From Trichomonas tenax (lineage: Eukaryota; Parabasalia; Trichomonadida; Trichomonadidae), in assembly GCA_023091735.1 (NCBI GenBank), contig JALKBU010000055.1, positions 1 to 64,000 on the forward strand: DNA of 64,000 bases, read 5' to 3'. Every line of letters begins with the position of its first letter. Within the stretch, counting starts at the first letter, position 1. The translations under genes and the position numbers were made by a program. Shown one piece after another: positions 56,123 through 64,000 of this stretch. Below the pieces are notes generated by a model. It saw only the letters and a list, made by a program, of their open reading frames with translations. It was not told the DNA's origin and searched no databases.

Positions 56123-58744
56123 CTATGCCATTAAAGTTGTTGAAACTAATGATAATGTTCCAAGTCTTTCCTTTTCCTTCTTACGCCTTATAACAACGAT
56201 GACTACAACAATAATAATCACTATTAAAACGACAATGGATGCAATTATCGGCAAAATAACTCTCTTAAAGAGCAACGATGTGTTTTTGATATGTGTATTA
56301 TATCCAAGCCATATATATTCATACCTATTGTCAACAGTGCAGTTCTTCTCATAGTTCTTCCAATCTTCCTTGCGCGGAAGTTCGATTGTAAAACCATAAT
56401 TAGTTAAGCAATCTTCGAAGATATTTGGAACAAAAGTTTTCGGAATCTCAGATCCAAGCAGTAACTTATTGAGATGGATGCATCCCTTTAATATTGGAGA
56501 CTCAGAGACTTCGAGAAGTGATGACAGATCGAGTAACTCTAAATTTGAACAATTCAAGAAATGGTCATTTCCTTTAATGTATTTGCATGACTTAAGATGG
56601 ACTTCTCTGAGATTCTTGCATCTTGTAAACATATTAGTTTCAAGTGTTTCAATGTTATTGAGTTCAATACTTTCAATTACAGATTCCTCGAAGCTATGGC
56701 CTCCAAGAGTAACAACAGATTTCATTTCAACCTTCTTCAGAGCAGTGCATCCACTAAATACTTCATCATATGCAATTTGCAAATTTGGAAGATAAACTTC
56801 AGTGAGATTCTTGCAATTGTAAAATGCCCTCAACTCCAACTTAACGCACTTCTCGAGAACCAATTTCCTTAAACATGGAATCTCCGAGAATGCGGAATTT
56901 CCGATATGAACAATCTTCGGCATTATGAAGATTTCAAGTTTCTCACATTTAGAAAATGCGCGTTCACCAATCTCGCATGCTGCAGTAATATCAACATTCG
57001 TCAAATTGAAGCATGCATTGAATGCGTAGTTTGGAACAACTATAACTTTGGGAATGGAAATATCAGTCAATTCCCAACAATATTGAAATGCTGAATCATC
57101 CATCTTTTCGAGATTAGAAATCTCTATGCTCTTCAATTTCTTGCATGATTGGAATGCACTTGTATTAATTCTTGTGCAAGCAGGAAGATTTACTTCAGTG
57201 ATGGCATTGCAATCTTGAAATCCAGAAACTTTGACTTCGGTAACTTTCGTGAAAGAGATATTGGTGAGAGAGCTACAAGAATAAAATCCTGATTCTCCTA
57301 TTAATGTTATTAATGGACAATTTACATATTTCAATCCATAGCAAACGGAAAATGCAAAGTCAGGAATTTCTGTAACTGATGAAATTTCAACTCTTTCGAG
57401 AGCAGCGCATTCTTCAAAACAATTGCGTCCGATGGATAAACACGCAGGGAGAGTTACATTAACTAATATAGCACAACTAGAGAAAGCAGATGAATTCACT
57501 TTAGTGCATTTTGGGAAAGATATTTCTGTTATTTTGAGGCAATTAGTGAAAGACGAATTTCCGATTTCAGCAATTTCTTCAAATGTGAATGTTGATAATT
57601 TCATGCAGAAATAGAATGCATTAACACCAATTGTTGTAACAGATGGACAATTAACCTCGAGAAGTTCTTCACAGTGCATGAATGCTGAGTGTTGGATTGA
57701 TGTTAATTTTTCAGCTGTGAATTTGCGAAGTTTTCTGCAACCATTGAAATAATCGCCTTTATCATCATATTCAACAAAAGTTGTGAGTTCGGGTAAACTA
57801 ATTTCAACAATATCTGTGAGCATAAATACCATTGGATTGAGTGTCTTGAGAATTGGTAAATTAACATCTCTCAAACTGCTGCATCTTGCGAATGCAGATT
57901 CTCCGATTTCTTCAACCAATGGGAAATCAATTGATGTAAGTTGTGAGCTTCCAAAAGCAGCCTTTCCGATTTCCTTCAATGATGGGAATGAAACCTGCTC
58001 TAACATGGTTCCATACATACCAAAATCTTTGACTGAAAAAATGTCTGCATGATTAAAGACATCAAATTTTGGAGTATTCTTTAAACCTCCATTATTGATA
58101 ACAGTGACAAGAGGAACATCAAGATTTGTTAATTTTTCACATAATGCGAACTCCTCGATAGCTATCTCTCTAATATTCGGACATGCGAAGCTTTCTAATG
58201 ATGTGCATTTGTAGAAATAACCCGCAGTGTCATTTACGACATTTTGAGTTGTTAACTTTTGGAAATTAACGGTTTTGAGGTGGGTTACTGCGAAACAATA
58301 TGGATTTAGGGTCTCTACATTATTAACATCAATAGATTCTAACTTAGAACTCAATGCAAATGCAAAATCAGAAATTTCTTTAACATCGGTAAAAATTCCT
58401 GAAGCTAAATTAGTGCAGTTGTAAAATGCATGACTTCCTATTGTTACTGCACCAGGAATTGATACGCTTTTAATAGTTGAATGATTCGCAAAATAATTTG
58501 CTGGAATTTCTCCACTAACACTATCATGATTAACATAGAGGTCGGCTAGCGATGTGAATAATGATGAATTCAGCTCTTCATAATGGAAAATTCCTGATGT
58601 GATTTTTATTGCCTGAATCTTTGAAATATCCAATCCGGAATCATGAATCAGCATTGTGAAGTTGACATTTGTATACTCTGCTCCATCGATAATGGCAGAA
58701 ATTGCATCATCTGAATGACAGAAAAATAAAAGTGAAAAAAACAT
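56123..58744 (-). CDS. BspA-like leucine-rich repeat surface protein, intact
   Basis: 873 residues from the ATG of MFFSLLFFC; a reading to 58762 starts at TTG. A short signal peptide (MFFSLLFFCHS) leads into about 30 LRR_5 units with the xxIxxxAFxxCxxLxxVxLP pattern. One transmembrane helix follows at about 829-852, then a basic cytoplasmic tail (RRKKEKERLG) of about 20 residues. This is the type I membrane form of BspA proteins, the largest surface family of trichomonads, thought to act in adhesion. It is the only complete BspA gene in the window. TTGACATGTAATAT and TTTTGACAG lie upstream within about 60 bases. Confidence 0.92.
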   Translation of the reverse strand: MFFSLLFFCHSDDAISAIIDGAEYTNVNFTMLIHDSGLDISKIQAIKITSGIFHYEELNSSLFTSLADLYVNHDSVSGEIPANYFANHSTIKSVSIPGAVTIGSHAFYNCTNLASGIFTDVKEISDFAFALSSKLESIDVNNVETLNPYCFAVTHLKTVNFQKLTTQNVVNDTAGYFYKCTSLESFACPNIREIAIEEFALCEKLTNLDVPLVTVINNGGLKNTPKFDVFNHADIFSVKDFGMYGTMLEQVSFPSLKEIGKAAFGSSQLTSIDFPLVEEIGESAFARCSSLRDVNLPILKTLNPMVFMLTDIVEISLPELTTFVEYDDKGDYFNGCRKLRKFTAEKLTSIQHSAFMHCEELLEVNCPSVTTIGVNAFYFCMKLSTFTFEEIAEIGNSSFTNCLKITEISFPKCTKVNSSAFSSCAILVNVTLPACLSIGRNCFEECAALERVEISSVTEIPDFAFSVCYGLKYVNCPLITLIGESGFYSCSSLTNISFTKVTEVKVSGFQDCNAITEVNLPACTRINTSAFQSCKKLKSIEISNLEKMDDSAFQYCWELTDISIPKVIVVPNYAFNACFNLTNVDITAACEIGERAFSKCEKLEIFIMPKIVHIGNSAFSEIPCLRKLVLEKCVKLELRAFYNCKNLTEVYLPNLQIAYDEVFSGCTALKKVEMKSVVTLGGHSFEESVIESIELNNIETLETNMFTRCKNLREVHLKSCKYIKGNDHFLNCSNLELLDLSSLLEVSESPILKGCIHLNKLLLGSEIPKTFVPNIFEDCLTNYGFTIELPRKEDWKNYEKNCTVDNRYEYIWLGYNTHIKNTSLLFKRVILPIIASIVVLIVIIIVVVIVVIRRKKEKERLGTLSLVSTTLMA

Positions 58745-59149
58745 TTGAAATTTACGTGACAAAATATAATTTATCTGTCAAAATATATATTACATGTCAA
58801 ATTCATTATAATTTGGAATTAATCAATCTCACTTAATAATTATGACATAAATTATTATCATTATAATATTTAATCTATGGATCCTAGTGAATAATTTTTA
58901 TCATTTGAAATCCATTAATTTCATTTTTTCATCATGAAAATTGCATTTGATATTCGGATCATTGAATGTTGTTTTTCACCTATGTTCGATGTCTTTTAAA
59001 CAATTGGTGCATAAGAGCTTTCATTGATCTATCGCAAATCATTATATTTTAATGCAGTTTTGATAAAGGTTAAATAACCTTCAGAAAGTGACATTTTATG
59101 TTAATGATGGTTCAAGAAGGATTTCATATGAATAACCTACAGAAGCCCC
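58745..59149. other. Intergenic, BspA promoter side
   Basis: A 405-base AT-rich spacer between divergent BspA-family sequences. TACATGTCAA occurs at 58791-58800. Nothing else is recognised. Confidence 0.5.
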
Positions 59150-60940
59150 CTTGATTTAACTTCAGATGGTATTCAATATGACTGTTACTATACAAATGCC
59201 ACCTATGCTCGATATTCTACCCAATCATTATATTCTGGAAGATTCTGTTATGAATTTGTTTGGGAAAGTGGTAACGCTGGATTTATAACAGGGATCTATA
59301 ATCAAAATCATTATATTTTCACATTTTTTCGAGAGGGAGGAGTCAGATTCATTTGGGATTTAAACGGAATAAGACAATACGATGTAAATTCATCCCTTCC
59401 ATTTTTATATAAAACAAAATATATGGCATGTGTTAACACAAGAGATCAATATTTTACAATTTCTGTTAAAAATTATACATACTTATCTAAGTTTATACTA
59501 TCTGAGCATAATGAGACATTTAAAGTTTTTGTTGGTAATGGCGCTGCATTGCAAAGAGATACTGTATCCATTTATTTTGGATATAATGGCTTTGCAAATA
59601 TTCTTCCATATGGTTATATGAGACTGATTGATCCTGATTTACCTTTCTGTACTATTCGAAATGTGATATTTTTAGGACCTAAATTCAATTTGATGTCTCT
59701 CGTTTTTATTAACTTGAGTTGATATCTTAAAAATGTGAAAAATTTAGTGAAATTTATGAATAGGACATTAATTTTTGAGTTTTCCTCCTATTTCAAAATT
59801 CGGTATGCTTCCTAATATTGATTTTTCATATTTTTCGATATTGGATTAATCAATCTGATTTGATTATCTTACCTGATTAAAAATGTGTTTGAATATTCCA
59901 ATTTGATATTACAACAAACACTAATGTAACTAATGAAAACTTATTCATAAATGCCTTTGGTCCATACACTATTATTACAAGTTTACCAAGATTGCATAAA
60001 GTAGTCAAAACTATATACATATTCATAGAAATCTGATTTGATCTTCTTAGGTTTTAATCAAGAATTTTATACACTGTTCCAGCAAGCAATAATTGAGTGT
60101 ACTAATATTATGACTGTGAAATAGCCTTAATTTTATATTCACACTCAAAAATTGACATTTTAAGTATGCTTTATGATGAAATATTCTGCATAATGTGACA
60201 ACATTTTCGAATGAAATATTTAACTTCCAAGCTATCGAGCCTGGTATATCATGTTCTCTCGGAATTGCAAATTCAGGCTTTGGAAATGCATAAATTCGAG
60301 AATTCCAAAAAAATCCATCTTGATTTTCCTTCATATGTAGTTAATAACAATATCAAATACAAAGTTATATCAACATCCCCGTTCTCGTTTCGTGATATTA
60401 TCAATATTACTTCTGTTAAAATATCGGATACAATAATATCACTTGGCCAAGATACTTTTTTTGGAACGTCAATCACTGAATTGTTCATTCCTAAAACGGT
60501 CCAAAGATTTGAAAGATGCCCATTTGGTGACTGTCGATATCTTCGTAAAGTTGAATTTGAATTTGGAATTAATATCAGTTTTTGTGTGGTTACTTTAGTA
60601 TATAAAAACCCGTTTTTGAATTCAATAGTTTTTTCCAATAAATAAGGTATTTCCTGATACATATTCATTTGAATATTCAAACTTAACATCAATGTATATT
60701 TGTTCACTTGATGCTGTTACTTCAACAACTAGTCAATTTACAGATGCAAAAAATTCCAACGATTTATGTCCGCCAAGGATACAAAGGATCGAATTTTATG
60801 GGACAACCAATCGTTAGAATGACAGGCGATTCAATTTGTTACTACAACAGACCTAAAGAAACCAATGAAAACTTTTCATATATCCATTTAGTCCATACTC
60901 TCTATTATTGCATGTTTCCCATTATTAACACAAGATAGAA
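59150..60940 (+). pseudogene. Decayed SPRY-like plus BspA-type repeat gene
   Basis: One open frame from about 59153 to a TGA near 59722 reads like a SPRY domain (SLYSGRFCYEFVWESGN, FKVFVGNGAAL, DTVSIYFGYNGFANILPYGY). Its head has no ATG. After a broken stretch, 60211-60645 encodes LRR_5-type units (VISTSPFSFRDIINITSV, IISLGQDTFFGTSITELFIP). A last piece at 60708-60938 contains IYVRQGYKGSNFMG, similar to the C-terminal VYVxxxY motif of the BspA fragment at 31155. Several frameshifts separate the parts, so it is a pseudogene. Confidence 0.55.
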
Positions 60941-61281
60941 TATTTCTTTCCTATGATTAAAGTACTCTAAACCCTATTTTTATATGATGAGAAGTATTAT
61001 AGCTAAATGTAGTTTTCTTGAGAATGATTTGAATGAAAAATTTGATTCATCAAAAACTGAATTAATTGACGAAAACCACAGGTTCTTAGTATATTCGGTC
61101 GATTATAAATGATGATAAATATATAAAATTAATGGATTTAGATATGAATCAAGAAGAAATATATTTCTGTCATGTATAATTTTACATGGCATAATACCAA
61201 AAATATAATTTCAACGAGACAAATATTTATCAGAGCATGGAATGTCTAGGTAATAAATATTGATGTCAGAACGGATTTTAG

Positions 61282-61687
61282 ATGTCGAGTGAATTCGCTC
61301 TACGTGGCAAAAATGCATTATCAGGTGAAAACAATAAAACGAAACAATTAACGAGAAAACGGCTAAACTCAATATATAACACCCAAATATCTAATAAAAA
61401 GAGAACTTTAGTTTTATCGAAATTTGACACTTTAGATGTCCGATGCAGACTCTTCAGCCGAATCAGAGCCCCCTTGTAGTGGCTCAACCACTGACGATAA
61501 AATGATTGTATTAGATAAGGTAGGTTTTATTACCTCGGGAGAATCCCTCTACGGCTGTTTGAAATATCATCCTTTGCATTTTCATTCTGAAGTAGCACGT
61601 CCGAAGGCGCCCTTCAATCCACGAGTCTTTGATTGGGCCATATGCACAATGAAAGTTCCAAAACTCGTTAATAATCAATATGCTTAA
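61282..61687 (+). CDS. Possible small gene or relic, unknown
   Basis: Two overlapping frames: 61282-61479 (65 codons) and 61436-61687 (83 codons, starting MSDADSSAESEPPCSGSTTD). The second has richer codon use than the surroundings and an acidic Ser-rich N-terminus like many real proteins. No domain is recognised and no splice motif is visible. It could be a short gene or the displaced 5' end of a larger one. Confidence 0.3.
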
Positions 61688-62616
61688 ATTTCATCGATCA
61701 ATGACTGACTATTCTCGTACTTAATTAACAATATGCAGTACGTCAGTCATATCATTAAAACAAATATAGACGAATAAATATTATATTTTTCGTTACTAGA
61801 TATTTCAAACATTATTAATCGTCTTAAATTGATTAGTAATATCTATACTTTCTTGATTGGCTTGTTATATATATATATTGAAAATTTCTAAATCCAATAG
61901 TATTTATAAGTATTATATCATTTATATACGCTTAAGCGTAAATGCCATTAAATCATATATTTTATTTCGATATTTTCACTTTAAAGTAGCAGTTTAACGA
62001 GTAATTTTTGAGATTTTAAATTATGTTTTTTTAATCATCATTTAGCAGTATCGCCATGCTCTACTTTAGTGAAGGAAACCAAATATTCAAGTATTTTTGT
62101 CCAATAATAGCTCCTGGTGATCTTTCGTAGGCACAAAATTTGAAAAAATGAGCATTGAATAATTTTAATAAATCTCATTGAACTTTAATTTTTCTTAACC
62201 CACCCTCATCGAAAAACAATGTGTTTATTTATACATAGATTCAGTTTAATGCTGAAAAATTAAAAAAGGTTATTGGGAAATAAGGTTCCTGATTTTTACT
62301 GTATTTTTCGATTGCAGCACCTAGACTTGCAAAAATCCTAAAAATACAACTTTAGCTATTTTACACCTATTATCTGTCTGGATGCAAGAATTTGATTTTC
62401 AAGCTCATTGGCGACATTTTTTTAAAACTGATAATATTTACACCCTCATCTCATTAATTTCTAAAAATAGCTTTAGAGGATCATGATGCATGAATCATAT
62501 CAGCAAATGCCATCACTGACTTCCTCATATTATCGACATTCATGTATATCCAGGCGATAACCTTATTTAAAAACTCGTGTTTCTCAAAATTTCTCTATTT
62601 TTCATTTTACAAAACT

Positions 62617-62637
62617 GTCATGTAAGCTTTACATGAC
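62617..62637. repeat. 21-bp palindrome GTCATGTAA-GCT-TTACATGAC
   Basis: Nine perfect inverted bases around a three-base centre. It is a relative of the GACATGTAAA palindrome at 52575. Confidence 0.8.
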
Positions 62638-63138
62638 ATAGAGTTTTTAACACGAACATAACATAACGTTAAAAGCTTGTTAATAATACAAAATTATTCA
62701 CATTTAACAAAATAATAGATCAATTATGGTTACATGAGTTTAAAAAGAATATTAAAATTATTGGATTTTATATTTTGGTTAAACATCAATTTTGAAATTA
62801 GTAAACTCTCTAATTTTCGATTGCTTGACTATGCTTACTGTTTATCGCTTGATTTAACATGTTTTTGTTCACCTTGCTCTAATTTAGCTTGTAAATAACA
62901 TATTGAGCTAAGATATACCTAGGAATGAAAAATCTTAAATGCTGAGACAGCTGTACAACATGTAAAGCTCCGAATTATTATTTCGCTAATTTTTTTTACT
63001 TATTTTACGATTTCAATTTTAACACGGGAATAAATTGCATGAAATAGTATATGTGTTCGAATTCCAGCAACTAATTCAATGATTTTCGATGTTTTGTCAA
63101 TATCCTAAGAAAAAAATGATCGCTCTAAAGGATAACAG

Positions 63139-63208
63139 GCATCGATGGACCACAGCAATCGATTACGATTGTGCTGTGCTATCATTATCTTATCCTCCAT
63201 GTCGATGC
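63139..63208. repeat. Two-stem inverted-repeat structure
   Basis: The outer stem GCATCGA / TCGATGC (63139-63145 with 63202-63208) and TGG / CCA enclose an inner stem CACAGCAATCG / CGATTGTGCTGTG around ATTA. It could be an RNA hairpin, a small element or chance. No Pol III box is evident. Confidence 0.5.
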
Positions 63209-64000
63209 GAATAAGTTGGTGATGAATTGACATTCAATGAAAAAGGACATCACAATTATGAATTACACTAGAACTTTCTTATGTTGATATATGTTTGAAT
63301 TGAATTTATTATCAAAAAGATGAAATAAAAGAAAAATTCAGGCATAAAAATGTTATTACCAGAATTTCTATCAAAATATTGATATAGATAATTTGTAAAC
63401 ATATTTTCTACCGCTGATTTGAGGTTAAATCAATTTTCTCAATCAACACAATTTGAACTTTTGAAAAGACCTGTTCTCAACACATACAGTCATTATTTTT
63501 ATAATACCCACATCCACCTTGTTTTATGCCACTTTGCCTGATAAAGAAAAAAAAAAAACATAATTTTAATTTCAATATTTCTTAATTGTAAAATCATAGC
63601 CTAAGGAGATAAAATATAGCAAACATATAAAGATTAGAATCAGACTATACTTAATTAATTATAAAGCTGATAAAAAATTAACCATAAACATATGTTTGAG
63701 TGATTTTATTCACAGCTGTCCATAAAATCAATCTAAGTCTACACCAGAAGTCCTGTATTTGTATTCGTGAAGTTTGATTTTTCAGAGGATGTGTAAAATC
63801 ATCAATCTTCATGAATTATGGAAGAGAACAGAAAACGCAGTACAATGTTTCGGTATATCATTGAGACGCATGTTAAAATCACACAAGCATTCAAAAAATT
63901 GATTTGAACTTCGTCAAAACTAGATTAATATTCTAAATGACATTAAATAAAAATTGTGAAGTATTCAAAATAATGTTTTTGCTTAAAACCTGCTTTAAAT

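Larger units (their letters stand above)
61688..64000. other. 2.3-kb gene-free stretch
   Basis: No supported coding sequence. Only the palindrome at 62617-62637, an ACATGTAAAG at 62958-62967 and the hairpin at 63139-63208 stand out. Confidence 0.55.

Noticed and set aside
1..64000. TGA as a sense codon in this organism
   Set aside because: Several long frames contain a lone TGA, but intact genes such as the METTL25-like and CARMIL-like genes end at TGA, and other relics carry TAA or TAG.
1..64000. tRNA, rRNA or CRISPR loci
   Set aside because: No TTCRANNC-type B box with a matching cloverleaf, no rRNA core sequence and no regularly spaced repeats were found by reading both strands.
1..64000. 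Bacterial operon or contamination
   Set aside because: Gene content (G-alpha, ArfGAP, CK1, Rab, P4-ATPase, AATF) and a spliceosomal intron are eukaryotic throughout; gene spacing is wide and orientation mixed.

Overview
The window looks like nuclear DNA of a trichomonad parasite (Parabasalia), most like Tritrichomonas or Trichomonas. The reasons are: very AT-rich DNA with long gene-poor gaps; almost entirely intronless genes on both strands; one intron with the trichomonad-type ends GTATGT...ACTAACGCACAG; several BspA-like leucine-rich surface protein genes; and many decayed DNA transposons (Tc1/mariner, pogo/Tc5, hAT, Maverick-like). The genus is inference from the sequence. No tRNA, rRNA or CRISPR array was recognised.

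Layout: 1-2.8 kb holds the end of an unknown gene and a heterotrimeric G-protein alpha subunit. 2.9-8.4 kb is a decayed-element island: a Tc1/mariner transposase with two nonsense codons runs in frame into coiled-coil sequence, then a minus-strand composite carries a transposase-like region followed by a ubiquitin-hydrolase (USP) lobe. 10-19.3 kb is the conserved housekeeping block: coactosin, a BAR-PH-ArfGAP-ankyrin protein with the intron, a METTL25-like protein, an unrecognised 701-residue protein and a PPP phosphatase. 19.3-25.1 kb is mostly non-coding, with a small inverted-repeat element, a broken membrane-protein gene and a small Myb protein. 25.1-31.7 kb has a CK1 kinase, a broken pogo-type transposase, a membrane acyltransferase, a 0.9-kb fold-back element and a BspA fragment. 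31.7-38.7 kb has no intact gene, only a hAT relic and short inverted repeats. 38.7-49.5 kb has an NRBP-like pseudokinase, a Rab GTPase, a CARMIL-like leucine-rich repeat protein, a Maverick-like capsid fragment abutting a BspA fragment, and a P4-ATPase flippase. 49.5-64 kb has AATF/Bfr2 and a BspA cluster with one intact copy between two decayed ones, then a 2.3-kb gene desert.

Many intact genes belong to membrane traffic, signalling and the cortical actin cytoskeleton (G-alpha, ArfGAP, Rab, flippase, acyltransferase, coactosin, CARMIL-like, CK1, PPP, pseudokinase). There is no operon structure; each gene is probably transcribed alone. The most unusual items are the transposase-plus-deubiquitinase composite, the near-identical fold-back element at 30 kb, and a recurring TGACATGTAAAG motif that is often arranged as a palindrome or inside inverted repeats.
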